In this document: one piece after another, positions 42,735-54,210 of the stretch
How the letters are laid out: the number at the start of each line of letters is the position of its first letter
Numbering within the stretch: position 1 is the first letter of the stretch
NCBI GenBank assembly: GCA_039707655.1
Contig: CM077665.1
Location: 291,590,205-291,654,204, forward strand
DNA length: 64,000 nucleotides
From: Elymus sibiricus
Taxonomy: Eukaryota; Streptophyta; Magnoliopsida; Poales; Poaceae
Direction of reading: 5' to 3'
Made by a program: the position numbers and the translations under genes
Notes under the pieces: generated by a model
The model's input: only the letters and a program-made list of their open reading frames with translations
What the model was told of the DNA's origin: nothing
The model's database searches: none

Positions 42735-45700
42735 TGTAGCGTCCCGACTCAAAACGAGTCAAGCCTCTGTGTGTCAGTGCCATCCCTGGATCAGTATGCT
42801 GGCACACACAGTACATCAATGTATATATCAAAGTGCAATCACATGTAAATAACGTAAAACTGATAAATACCTCTTAAATCTCAGCAGAAACAGTCAACGG
42901 GAGTGGAGTCCCAATAAACACCAACGGCAAGTTGAGTGCAGACCGTAACCCTGAATTGTACTCTTACTCGTCGTAGAAAAGTATCTGCAACATAAGTTGT
43001 TGCAGCCGTGTAGGTCAGTAGATTGAATGTACCGGCAAGATCACCATAGAATAAAATGATAAGACTATTCTATATGCAAAAGGCTTTGTGGCTCTGTGGC
43101 TGAGTTTTTGCAGAAAAGCTGGTTTTATTTTCCCTACAACAAAGGAGTCAAGCGGAATATCACTACAAAACTTGGTTGTTAATGAGATGGTTCCTCCAAC
43201 CAATTCTCATGTCCCAAAATTATTAATAGACCCACTCATCATAATTTATTAATTGTTTTGAGTCTGGTTGATAGTATCATCTCCGGTGCTCATGTTGTCC
43301 GTAACCGGGGACACGGCTAATCGATTAGTTTGACACTCTGCAGAGGTTTGCGCACTTTACCCGCAAGATTTGATCCCTCTCGTTGTGTCCTCACACTGCA
43401 TGGTGTTTGAGAACGGGACGATCGAAACATAGTCTTCCAAAGCAATCCTCCGGTAGAAAGTCAGTGCCCATCCAATCCTACCGTTCTTCTACATCTCGTA
43501 GCAATCCGACCTACCAGAGTCACCACTAAGGTTAACCAAGCCAGAGCCCATATTGACTTGCGGTTGCACACGTAAGCTTTCCGGCCTTGAAGTATCCATC
43601 CATCTCTTTGAGCCTAGGTGGCATTCCGTTGGGATGATCACAGGTAGATACCAGGATTCCCGGCATAACCATGATAGATATCAGGCTGCCAAAATGCATG
43701 TCCAATCCACCCAGAGGTATATTGAGTCCTTGAAGTCTTGATCATCATGCAGGTCTTGAAATAATTAATTAACCTCACAACACTCCTAAATCTCACAACC
43801 AAACCCCGTCTACTAAAGCGTAGCAATTGTGAAGTAACGTATCTTCCCGAGCAATGGTAACAGGGTGTTGGGTTTCTCCTACCTCATGATACTACCACAA
43901 GTTCAAGATCAATATCCTACTGGATGTATGATGCAGAGATTTATTCTAATGCAAATAAAACATAGGTAATGTAAGGTGATCAAAGTGAACTTGCCTGTAC
44001 TGTTGATGAAGATAAATATCGCTCTCAGAGATAACTTGATAGAACTATTCGTCACTCTCTGATGAAAATCTATATAATCAAACATTGCACTCATATAAGC
44101 AATCATACTAGCAATCAATACTATCAATCAAAAGCAACCCAAAAACCAAACACAAAAGTGTTGTGATGAAGGAAATACTTAAGACAAAAGTTAAAACAAC
44201 AAAACTTCATCACAACAACCAAAGGTAGTTTTTCCTACAAATAACCTATTTTCAAATGCAAAAAAACAATAACAAAGCAAAATCTAACAAAAGTATTTTA
44301 GTAAATATTTTTACTAGCAAAAGAATTGCTTTGGAAGAACAACTAAAGAACTAAGAAAACAACACCCTAAACAATATAAGTTTTCTAGCTAATAAACTTA
44401 ACAACAAGTAAAACAAATAAAATAATAAAATAAGAGAAATCAAAATATAAAACAACTAAGTTAACAGAAAGTAAAACTTATAAAACAATTTATAAAAATA
44501 TTTTCAAATAGGAAATCAATCTAGCAATGAAATCAGTTCGCAAGTTATGATTGAACTAGAATTGATTTCATGCAATCAAAATAACAAATAAAAATAAAAA
44601 TAATCTTTGTTGAGGTACTACTGCTAACTAACAGAAAAACAAAATAAAACTTGTCAACTAATATAAAAGAAAATAAATTAAAAACAATTAAAACAAAAGA
44701 AATAGAAATAAACCTAAAAAAGGCTAAAACAGAATCTGTTTTGCTTGAAACCCTAATTTAAAATATTCTAAAAATTGTTACATTGAACAGGATGATAAAA
44801 CACACTAATACAAATCAGTAGCAAAAAGAATCACCCAAAAATATGTTTTTAAACTGAAGTTATTCAGATTCTAGTGATTTGAGAAAATTTCATCAAGTTC
44901 AAATTTAAAATTCACAAACATGAAAACTTATTGGTCTATCTGAAACTTTATAAAAATTTTGATCTAACGCAAAAAGAATCACTCAATTTTGATAAGCAGA
45001 CAATTATATATGATTTTTCTAAGATTACTACTTTTCTGAAAAAAACTGAAATACGGGATTTCGTGGATCTCACCGGAGTAGTCGCCGGAGTTGGGGAAGA
45101 AGATGTAGATGAGCCCGGATCCGTTAATGGTGTGGTCCCCTGCGAAGGGAGAGTCAGGGACGAGGAAGAGGAGGTCTTGGCAACCTCGGGGAAGGCTGTC
45201 TCAGGGCCGGTCCGAGCCGTGGTCGACGTGGAAAGGCCGCTGGAGTTGACGAACTCCGGCGAGCTATTGCTTTAGATGGGGAGCGGGGAAGAACTCCTGA
45301 AGGAGGGGAATTGGACGAGGGATGCAAGGGCATTGCGGGGCAGTACTTATAGGGCTCGGGGCAGTGTCTAGGTGCAGTGGAATGTGGTGGTCAAATTGGG
45401 CATGGCCGGATCTCCGGCGAGCAATATCCGGGGCATTAAAGGCCTCTTTAATGGTGTGAGGAGGTGCAGGGGAAGGAGGAGGGTCCATTCAGCGGATTTT
45501 TGGGGCGAGGGGAATAGAAGGAAGGGGTTGGGGCACGGGATGGGGAGCTCCCTGTGCGTGCATGTGAAGGTGCTGGAGGTTGAAGACGACGTGACGAAGG
45601 CTGGCCTCCTTCGGCTGGGCCTTGACAGTTTTTTTTTACACAGAAAGAAAAATAGAATAAAAGAAAATAAATAATATTTTATATAGACATATTATATATA

Positions 45701-46263
45701 AAAAATTTCAGAAACTAGTTTCCTATAACATGAACATATTTTCACGAATTTTTGAAATACTTTTATAAATAGTTATTTTCCAAACTTCAAAAAATGGTTT
45801 TGATTCCAACATGAAATACTTTCCAAATATTTTTTCTGAGTGTTATAATTTCAAATATAATTCAAATTTGCCGCTGGTTTGGAGGGTCATGTTGCTCCAC
45901 TCATTATTTTTGAATATTGACCAGGGCACTTGAATTCATCCAGACTTAAAATTGAAATGGATCCAGTTTGCAAATGGAAATACTCCAAATGGAAAAATTG
46001 AGATACTTTCAAATCCCATTTCAAATTCTTTATTTGAAGAAGTCATGTCATCTTCTCTCTATGATTTGAATTTGGATTGGGTTTGAATTCCAAAAGCAAA
46101 GAACAAAGTTTTGGGAAAGTCGTTTTATTCCCTCTCTTTTATTTTCCAATTTTTTTTTCAAATTCACTCAATTTCACGCAATCAATCACACAACATCCAA
46201 GCAAACAATCGTAAATATTTATTTAATATAACATTCCAAAATTTAGAATGTTGGGATGTTACA
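42735..46263 (-). repeat. Solo LTR (3.5 kb) inserted in the CACTA element
   Basis: On the minus strand it runs TGTAACATCCCAACATTC...GAGTCGGGACGCTACA. The terminal inverted ends are TGTARCRTCCC, and it is flanked by an exact five-base duplication TGAAG (42730-42734 and 46264-46268). The length is typical of the very long LTRs of some Triticeae gypsy families (Sukkula-like; name uncertain). No primer site or coding region is found, so it is a solo LTR. A minus-strand TATA (CCCTATAAGTAC) is at about 45345-45356. The 114-codon plus frame 44931-45275 lies in the transcribed half on the opposite strand and is probably chance. The region 44200-44760 is very A-rich. Confidence 0.85.
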
Positions 46264-46559
46264 TGAAGCTTCCATCCTAAGCCATATATGAGAATTGGCC
46301 CAAGATATTTTTATACTACATCACACACATTTCATGATCAAGAACTGTTTGCGATGTATTTGATTTTCATATTGCTTTGAAACAAAAAAATGAAGTTACA
46401 TCGGCAATTGAAGGTGTTTGGATGGCAATAACATTTATCTGCGGTGAATGTGCAACTATAGGAGTGTCTATTAAATACAGAATTATTCAGGGTTGTTTAG
46501 GCCCTTCTAAACATTTAAAGAGTTTTTTAGACATTTCATGTGCATACTTCAAATTTGAA
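46264..46559. other. CACTA sequence between the solo LTR and the tandem repeats
   Basis: Short stretch with CATCACACAC and GTTTGCGATG units typical of the subterminal type (around 46320-46360) and no gene. Confidence 0.5.
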
Positions 46560-48650
46560 TTGTAGTTGAGCACATACTAGAGTGCACCTGAATGGGTTGA
46601 AAATCATCTATGTGTCACTGGATACATGTTTTGGTCCAATGCAAGAAATGGAAACTAAATGAATTCCAAACCTCTCGGTATTTTGGCTCGGTCGTAGACT
46701 TTGAGAAGCCGTGTTTTCAAATTCCAGTAAATCAAAATATCGTCAGAAATTCATGAAACTTTACATGGTGTCATGTCATGGCTCATGTGTGTCGTGGTAA
46801 TAAAATGCCCACTTCGGGACAATTTTTGATACAAACCTCTTACAAACCGAAGATTCTCACAAGAAGCCATGTGGTTTCGATAGGGAAAGTTCACATTTTA
46901 TGTGCGAAACAACATCTGATGTCTCTTCTCGCCTTGAATTTATTTATAGAGTCTCCATAGAGCAACATGAATGTGTCGTGCTAAACAATGGAATATTACA
47001 GAGTTCTTTTGGCCTTTTTAGTACATTAATTGAGTTTTCTAGGCATGTAATGTGCATAATTCAAATTTGAACTACAATCACACAGTCCAGCACATGAAAA
47101 TAGGTCGAAAAATCATACATGTTTCCCTAGCTGCATGTTTAGGTCCCACGCAAGAAATGGGAATGAATTTCAAACATATCATCGTCCTGGCTCGATCGCA
47201 AACATTGGGAAACTTAGTTTTTAAATTCATGTAAATGCAAACCTCGACAGAAATTCATGAAATTTGGGCATGGTGTCATCAATTGCCCTGTTGTGTGTGT
47301 TGTGGTAAAAAAAATTGCCCTATCTTGGACAGGTTTTGGCACAAAGCCTCTTACAAACCGGCGATTCTCACAAGAAAGTCGTGTGTTCAGATAGGGAAAG
47401 TTCACCTTTTATGTGCGAAACAACATCCGTTGTCTCTTCTCGCCTTGAATTTATTTCTAGAGTCACCATAGAGCAACATGACAGTCATGCTAAACTATGG
47501 ATTTTCCAGGGTTCGTGAGACCTATTTAATACATTAATTTAATTTTCTAGCCGTTTAATGTGCATATTTAAAATTTGAACTACAATCACAAGGTCCATCG
47601 CATGAAAAATAGGTTGAAAAAATCATATGCCTTTCCGTGGATGCATGTTTAGGTCCCACGCAAGAAATGGGCATGGATTTCTAACATCTCATTGTTTGTT
47701 GGCTCGGCCGCAAACATTGAGATACTTGGTTTTCAAATTCCCGTAAATCCAAAACTCGTCAAAAATTCATGAAACTTGGCATGGTGTCGTGACAAGGGCA
47801 CACATATGCCGTGGTAAAAAAATGTCCAAAATGGACATGTTCTTGCACAATCCCCTTACAAATCAGAGCTCCTCACAAGAAGCTTTGTGGTTTCGATAGG
47901 GAACATATTATATATGCATGTCACATATGCGGGCGAAAAGACATCAGATGCCTCTTCTCTCCTTAATTTTTTTATAGAAACAACACAGACATGTACATGC
48001 GAAGTGCAAAAATATGAATAAATTAAGGGATCATCTTGCTTTTAAATACATTAATTGAGTTTTCGGTGCATTATTTAATGTGCATAATTCAAATTTGATC
48101 TACAATCACAAGGTCCGGGGCAGAAAAATGGGTTGAAAAATCATATATGTGTCCCTGGATGCATGTTTTAGGTCACATGCAAGAAATGAGAATGAATTTC
48201 AAACATCTCAGCATGTTTGCTCTACCACAAACATTGAGAAACTTGGTTTTTAAATTTTCGTAAATCCAAAAATCCGTCAGAAATGCATGAAACTAGGAAT
48301 GGTGTCATGACAAGGCACAGATATGCAATGGTAAAAAATAATACCAACTTGGACATGTTTTGTCACAAGCCTCTTACAAACCGGAGCTTCTCACACAATA
48401 AGCTACATGGTTCCGATAGGGAAAATATGCATGCCACATCTGCGGGTGAAACGACATCCGATGCCTCTTCTCTCCTTGATATTTTTCTAGAAACAACATA
48501 AAGCAATAGGTGTGTGCTGCAAAAATATGAAATTATTAAGGGTTCGTATGGCTTTTTTATACACTAATTGAGTTTTATGTGCATTTAATGCACATAATTC
48601 AAATATGAGCTACAGTCACAGGGTCTATGTTGGGCAGGGCCTCGTCATAT
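46560..48650. repeat. Diverged tandem repeat of about 510 bp, four copies, in the CACTA element
   Basis: The anchor GCAAGAAATGG recurs at 46641, 47150, 47660 and 48179, giving periods of 509, 510 and 519. Each copy also contains the blocks CTCTTACAAACCG, GATAGGGAAAGTTCAC or a variant, GAAACAACATC/GACATC and CATTAATTGAGTTTTC. Short frames that read alike in adjacent copies (SYKPKILTR, LLALNLFIESP) reflect the repeat, not a conserved gene. Copies differ by many substitutions, so the amplification is old. Confidence 0.9.
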
Positions 48651-49677
48651 AAAGCACAAATATGCTGTGGTACTTTCTAGTGTCCACTTTGAGAGAAAGA
48701 GCAAGCATTATTAATAGCCAACAAAGGCATTTTGGAACAAAAATCTGTCACGTTACCATCCCAAATAGGAGTATTATTTATAATCCGTGGACGTTCTACA
48801 TACCATTTATGTGTTGCCACGTGTCGCTCTCTGTATTGGCAAGGAGGTAGCGTGCGGACAGGTGTTTGAGTAGATGGGTGGCATGCGAGCAGTGTCCTCC
48901 GCACGCTCATCGGGGAGGCATGTCCTTTGCCAGTCATCAAAGATGTTTCAGACTGAATACTCGTATGCAGACCGAGGGCAATGGTTCCTTCCCTACTAAG
49001 CCAAGCGAAAATGTGGCGCGAAGGAATTTTTTCAGTGCGTCATCGCAGACGGTTATGAATGATGGCCCGTGTGCCCTTCCCAATGCTACACCTTGTACTG
49101 GTGCTAACTGCTAAGGTTGCCATGTATGCAAAAAAATCTGATGTGACAAGGTAATTAAGAGGAGAGATATGAGATTGGTGACCACATGAAGAAACAATGC
49201 CAAGCGCCTGAACCTTGGCAAAACACTTAAATGAAGGAAACTCACCAATGCATGCAAGAGTTTAGTTGCTAAATCATTAAATTAAGGGACCTTAGCAACA
49301 ATGCATTGTGGACTTGGGTAAATCTTCATTTGTTAAACTGGAAACACTGTCATTCGTCAAATTTTGCAGGAACAAAATCACTATTACGGTGCACTTTTGC
49401 AACTGAAATTCAGTAAACATAGATTTCATTCATACATTAAGCACTGGTCTTTGTACAAAATAGTTCAACTCGACAGCTGAATCGAACAAACTTTTTCCCA
49501 TTTGTTGCCAAGCACGTACTGAAATAGCTAGTTCAACTATATATACTAGCTAATTTAAAGTAGGTGGGACAGTTCAACCATATCTATAGTTAGATGAACT
49601 GAACGAAAGAGCCCCTAAATACTACTCCTGAGGGGCTTTGTGCTACTGCCAGCAGCCTTCTCCTCTGGCTAGCGCGT
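48651..49677. other. CACTA spacer between tandem repeats and coiled-coil gene
   Basis: No gene seen. The right part (about 49400-49677) would be the 3' untranslated region of the minus-strand gene that ends at 49678. Weak short frames only. Confidence 0.4.
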
Positions 49678-50304
49678 TCAGTAAGAGGCAGAGGAGGAGT
49701 TGCCTACCGACGAGCTGGAGGAGTCAAATTCGTCGGCTGCCGCTGCTGCCCTCCGCCGCTCCTGACGTGCCTCCTCGAAGCGGCAGGACTCGGCGTAGAT
49801 CTCCTCATTCCGCGCCACAGCTCTGGCGTCTGCTGCGGCTACGGCGGCGGTGAGCCTCTTTGCATGCTCGACCTGGCGCTCCTCCTCCTCATGTAGAAAG
49901 TTGATGTAGCGTGCTAGGCCGCTGACGCAAAAGCCGAGCGGCTGGGCTTCGGCGGCGGCCTCCTCCTCCCGCCTTCGGGCCGCGGTGGCGGAGCGGGTAA
50001 TGACCCCGGCGGCTGACCGTGGGGTGGCTGCCAAGGCGGACGTTGGTGTGGTGGCGGCCGAGGAGGCCACTGGTGGGGTGGCGAAAACGGCGGCCGGCGA
50101 TGGGGTGGGGGACATGACGGTCGTCGGCAGCAGGTGCCTTCGGGCAAAGGTGGAGGAGCGTGCGGTGGGTGCCGTGCGCACAGCCAACAAGGACGCCACA
50201 TGCACTACACGCTTCCGGGTATTGCGCCGCCGACGTGGTGCAGCTTCCCAGCTGGAGTTGCCCTCTGGCGAAGTGGCGGAGCGACGACGACGGACAGGTG
50301 GCAT
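49678..50304 (-). CDS. Basic-headed coiled-coil protein gene in the CACTA element, function unknown
   Basis: Minus strand, 208 codons from ATG at 50304. The open frame extends upstream to 50631, but this ATG lies about 85 bases after a good TATA box and is the likelier start. The N-terminus MPPVRRRRSATSPEGN and RRRRNTRKRVVH is basic (possible nuclear signal). An Ala/Thr/Pro-rich middle follows. The C-terminal third is a predicted coiled coil, INFLHEEEERQVEHAKRL then SCRFEEARQERRRAAAAADE, ending in a Ser-rich tail DSSSSSVGNSSSAS. It faces the exonuclease-like pseudogene in divergent orientation. No recognised domain; intact. Confidence 0.5.
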   Translation of the reverse strand: MPPVRRRRSATSPEGNSSWEAAPRRRRNTRKRVVHVASLLAVRTAPTARSSTFARRHLLPTTVMSPTPSPAAVFATPPVASSAATTPTSALAATPRSAAGVITRSATAARRREEEAAAEAQPLGFCVSGLARYINFLHEEEERQVEHAKRLTAAVAAADARAVARNEEIYAESCRFEEARQERRRAAAAADEFDSSSSSVGNSSSASY

Positions 50305-50385
50305 TGGCGATTGGGGGAGAAGCAAACTTGGGAAGCTACGGGCACGGAGGGGATTAATGCGATGTGGAGGCACCGACCATGATGG

Positions 50386-50396
50386 TTTATAAAGCA
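50386..50396 (-). promoter_or_regulatory. TATA box of the coiled-coil gene
   Basis: Minus strand GCTTTATAAAC, about 85 bases before the ATG at 50304. It supports the short form of the frame. Confidence 0.5.
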
Positions 50397-51023
50397 GGTG
50401 GCCAAGGTGAGCCGGGCGGGAAGCTTGCGCGCGTTCCTGCACGGTTGCGCGGGAACAGGAAGCCCAAAAGAAACGTTGCGCGCTCCCGAAGCATTGGGTG
50501 TTTGGGGGATTTCGGCGAGCCGGGCGGGAAGCTTGCGCGGGAACCTGCGTGCTCCCAAAGCGTGCACTGGAATCCTCGGGCAGCAACGCAGTGACAAGAC
50601 GGGACGGAGGTGGGAGAAATGAAAAGTACACAAACGGTTAATAATAAAAAACCATTTGCGTTTTACTACAAAGCAAACGGTCGTTCTGTACGCACCGCCG
50701 TGAATTAATCTACGCATGAGGCGGTTGATGCGGCCGCGGCGCGCTGTGCTCAGGTCTGTGCATGCTCGCTCTGCCGGCATCCACACGCGAACGAACACGT
50801 ACGTTCGGAGCACCATATGCATGCGGTTGCGCCGCTCCCGGTGCCACCATGCAGTTAAGCGCTGCAAAAACTGCCATGCAGACGTGCCGAAATTCCAGGC
50901 CGTCCGGCGCAATTTATTCCCGCGGCCATTTACCTTCGTCTCTTCCACCTTCCGATCGCGCCACACAACACAAGAAGCACACCCACGATCTCTTCATCAT
51001 TTCAACCTTCCCGTGCGGATCCA

Positions 51024-51695
51024 ATGGCGGCTACCGAAGCCGAGCGGTAGTTCGCCAAAATTGTCAAAGTGGACACCCACATCAGGAGACGGACCTCTTG
51101 GTGGTGTACACCAACGACCCGGTCGTAGTGGTGAACTCCATCAACACGTTGGAGCAGCTGCTTGCTGAGGATGACACGTACAAAGTGGTGGGCTTCGACC
51201 TCCAGTACACCGGCGGTCGTGCCGGGCATGATCAGAAGGTTGTTGTCGCCCAGTTGTGCGTGCGCCATCACGTGCTCGTCTACCACTACTGCCTGGCCAC
51301 AAGGCCTTGCAAGCGTTTCTCCAGGTTTGTCAACAACCCCAACTACAGTTTCGCAACGGTGGACACCACCAACGATCTAAAGGTGCTCAAGACTTCGGGC
51401 TTGTCCTACCAGAAGCTTGTCAACATCCAAGGTTAGTACAGGGTCTGGGGCGGCGAGAAGAAGAAGCAGAAGGACTCCCTGGTTGACCTTGCCGCGGCCA
51501 TCATCGACCCCTACTACAAAGACATGAAGGCTGAGTGCCACAAGGACAAGTCTGCCTGGCAACCAGGCCTGGGTGAACGAACTGGATGAAGAACACATCA
51601 AGTACGTGGCCAAGGACGCGTACACAAGCTATGAGATGTACAGGAGGATCATTGACATAAGGAAGTGCCTCCTTCCTGCAAACGGCGAGGGATAG
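51024..51695 (+). pseudogene. 3'-5' exonuclease (DEDD, WRN/RNase D-like) pseudogene in the CACTA element
   Basis: The ATG at 51024 opens MAATEAER and meets a TAG at 51048-51050. A frameshift near 51080-51100 leads to the body: LLVVYTNDPVVVVNSINTLE, YKVVGFDLQYTGG, QKVVVAQLCVRHHVLVYHY, CKRFSRFVNNPNYSFATVD and LSYQKLVNIQG. A second TAG is at 51434-51436, then KDSLVDLAAAIIDPYYKDM. Another shift near 51556 leads to ELDEEHIKYVAKDAYTSYEM, with a stop at 51693-51695. Exo motif I in DEDD nucleases is D-x-E (usually DLEYT); here it is D-L-Q, so a metal-binding acid is replaced. An intact protein would trim DNA or RNA 3' ends. This copy is dead. Confidence 0.75.
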
Positions 51696-52424
51696 CCAAA
51701 AGCAGAGAAGTGTCGGCAACCGTCGTCAGAAGAACAGTATGATTTGGTGATCGTCTACTTCTTGTAAATTTATATTGAGGAATGTACATGTGTTGTGTAG
51801 TCACTTATGTAACACAATAATGTTGGTGTTCTGTAGACAGAGCATATAGATGTTGTGCAAACAGAGCAAATCACAGCTCATACAATTATTAGCAGCAACC
51901 ATCTACCCACAACACACACACAGGTTGTTAGGATGAATCGTTTGGGTTATTTTTGGTCTCCCCACACAATTCTGATGAATGAACTGTTTGCCGGGTACCC
52001 ACAACACACACGGTTGTCAGGATGAATCATTTGGGTTATTATTGGTCTTCCCAAACAATTCTGACGAATGAAGTGTTTGTCGGTTATCACACACGCCTTC
52101 TTTTGCTAACTCGATTGTGTTCTGTTGGATAAGCGCAAACAGTTTGTCCCAGTGAACTGTATGCCGCACTACGCACACGTATGTAGTTTGTTAACCATTT
52201 CTGTTATATTCCATAATCAGAAACAGTTCATAAGAACAAACTATATGCGACGCATCACACACGCAACTATTTTTTGAATCGTATTTGATGGTTCCTCCAT
52301 CGCACACGGTTTTCGTCATTGGCGGCGGAGCTTGAACTATATCGTTTGCGATTGATGGATCGCACACAGTTTCGTTGAAGGGTCTCTGATTGATGTGTCG
52401 TCTTTGGACCATCCTGCAGTAGTG
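51696..52424. repeat. Right subterminal repeats of the CACTA element
   Basis: About 200 bases of probable 3' untranslated region are followed by a duplicated block (GGATGAATCGTTTGGGTTAT and its copy, around 51930 and 52020) and many units like TCACACACG, GTTTGTGCGAT and CGCACACGG up to the terminal CTGCAGTAGTG. Confidence 0.7.
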
Positions 52425-52427
52425 TAT

Positions 52428-53653
52428 AGATCTATTGATGACTAATAGTTTGTTCTTGCCATTTAAAACTTTTAGTGAAAACATTATTACTATGTTCTTA
52501 AGAACTTTATATCATTTCCAATATGTCAATTACATATGGAGTTTAGAAATGTATTTTGCTCCCACTAAACTTTGTATGTATATACAAATATCCTTACCAT
52601 TTTAAATAGTAAAACTCTTTCACTATTTAAAATGTTAATTCCAGCTCCTTTGATGCTTGCTTCAAACTCCTTCGAAGTTTTGCATACTTATTCTGGTAAT
52701 TTTTAGATTTCAACAAAACCTTTCTTCTTGTATATTTCATACATCCATCCATTTAGGAAACTAGTTTGTCATCAATCTGTTTATATCTTTCATAGGATGA
52801 ACTAAATTCTAAATTTAATTGTTCTATACCTACTCCATTCTGGAGTTAAATGGCTTTGAGCCAACTGAGTTGGGCACCACCATCGCTTCCTTGTAGTGCA
52901 TAGTTTCATCTTGTCATAAGATGAATATTTCGTTATGAAATAATTTAGTAGATTCAAATAATATTTTCTATGCATTTTATAACAAGCTTTAATTCCTACA
53001 ACCATTGTAGAAACATTTCGGTTTTAATTATGTAAACAACTCTTGGAACATTTTCCATTTTGTTGTTAATCTTTGTCGGGGATTCAGTAATCTTTTCTAG
53101 CTTGTAATGTCCTTCCACTTAATTCTTTACTGAGAAAACATCTTCTCGAAAAGGTGTCCATTCTTATGTAACAAACACTTTTGTCTTTGGACTTTTGGTA
53201 GAAGGAATACCCAATACTTCTTATTAGATATCCTACAATTTTGCAATTTATTATCTCCTTTGAGATTAGGTTTATTTAAATGTAAAACACATTACATAAA
53301 AGATTCATAACCCCAAATCTCGAGATGTGATAAAAACTTGTTTCTATCCTTCCCATAACTCATATGGTGTCATCTAGACAGAATAAAGATGGTGTTCTGT
53401 TTAGTGTTATTGTTGTTGTTTCAAGTATATCTATCTATATATATATCCCAAAATTGTAGTAAAAGCATATCAGAATAAAATAATTCCACAATTGTTCGTG
53501 CATTTTGCTAAACCCATGACTTGGACTCCATCATGATGGAATAATCTTTCAGCATATTGATCATTGACTTCACTTTGAATCTTTTGAACCTTTCAAATAT
53601 TTCACTCTCATTTTTTTGAACATTTCAAAATTTCAGATTTATATTCAGTAAAT
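52428..53653 (-). pseudogene. Integrase end and reverse transcriptase remnant of the copia element
   Basis: Minus strand. Around 53090-53290 the remnant reads VGYLIRSIGYSFYQKSKDK and FSRRCFLSKELSGR, matching the GYPKETxGYYFY and FLxKEFLSK block of BARE/Angela integrase C-termini. Around 52620-52740 KKKGFVEI, VCKTSKEF and EASIKGAGIN match KGFVDPKxxxKVCKLxxxIYGLKQAS of copia reverse transcriptase. Stops occur in every frame. It continues at 38793 on the other side of the CACTA insertion. Confidence 0.65.
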
Positions 53654-53729
53654 TGATAACCCACAAGTATAGGGGATCGCGACAGTCTTCACGGGTAGTA
53701 TTTCACCCTAATTTATTGGTTCGACACAA
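53654..53729 (-). repeat. Fragment of a WHAM-like LTR end
   Basis: TGATAACCCACAAGTATAGG...TTCGACACAA is the inverse of 2497-2572 with very few differences. It starts exactly at the LTR terminus (TGATAACCC) but is cut after 76 bases, where the Fatima-like LTR begins. It marks a deletion or recombination junction. Confidence 0.85.
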
Positions 53730-54164
53730 CTAAGGGGGCCGGCTTGGTGGGTCGTTCTATGGCCATTGCAGGAAGGCCGAACTACATAGCAGCCCCGTGC
53801 TCAAGAAGGAAGGTTCCGAAGACTTGGTGTGTCCTCCAAGTTTAGAAGAGAGAATGGGCATATCTATGCCCGGATGGAAACCTATCACATGTAACCCTAG
53901 GTACTCCTGGTGTCTATATAAACCAGGGGCTTAGTTTGTAGAGGACAAGTCAACTCATCTAGGGTTTTAGCTCATCTGATCTCGAGGTAGATCAACTCTG
54001 TAACCATCATCCTCATTAATACAATCAAGCAGGACGTAGGGTTTTACCTCTTTAGAGAGCCCGAACTTGGGTAAACATTGTCCCCTTCGTTTCCTGTTAA
54101 CCATCGATCCTTGATCCATAGCTCGGGACCCCCTACCCGAGATCCGCCGGTTTTGACATCGACA
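53730..54164 (+). repeat. Truncated 5' LTR of the Fatima-like element
   Basis: TATA-like GTCTATATAAACCAG at about 53912-53926, followed by CTCATCTAGGGTTTTAG and the terminal GACATCGACA. The front of the LTR is missing. Confidence 0.75.
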
Positions 54165-54210
54165 TTGGTGCTTTCATTGAGAGTTCCGCTGTGATATCAC
54201 CAGAGGATTG

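Larger units (their letters stand above)
38797..52424. mobile_element. CACTA transposon, 13.6 kb, no visible transposase, multi-gene cargo
   Basis: The ends are CACTAGTGCAG (38797-38807) and its near-inverse CTGCAGTAGTG (52414-52424), flanked by the three-base duplication TAT (38794-38796 and 52425-52427), the standard mark of this superfamily. Subterminal regions are rich in GTGTGCGAT/ATCACACAC-type units. Inside are five gene-like units, a 510-bp tandem repeat and a nested solo LTR (42735-46263). I find no TNP2-type transposase on either strand, so it was probably mobilised in trans. Without the solo LTR it measures about 10.1 kb. Confidence 0.93.
36184..53653 (-). mobile_element. BARE/Angela-like Ty1-copia retrotransposon, decayed, split by a CACTA transposon
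   Basis: Minus-strand element. The 3' LTR (36184-37975) is followed by a polypurine tract and coding remnants that continue on the other side of the CACTA insertion (52428-53653). The 5' LTR and gag are missing: the right end is cut at 53653 against a fragment of WHAM-like LTR. Coding remnants, read on the minus strand from right to left, are integrase C-terminal region, reverse transcriptase and RNase H, which is copia order. Confidence 0.85.

Noticed and set aside
44931..45275. 114-codon plus-strand frame in the solo LTR
   Set aside because: Lies on the strand opposite to LTR transcription and has no recognisable content; probably chance in a GC-rich patch.
46778..47471. Similar small frames SYKPKILTR...LNLFIESP as a duplicated gene
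   Set aside because: They are copies of the 510-bp tandem repeat; frames are not kept in the other copies.
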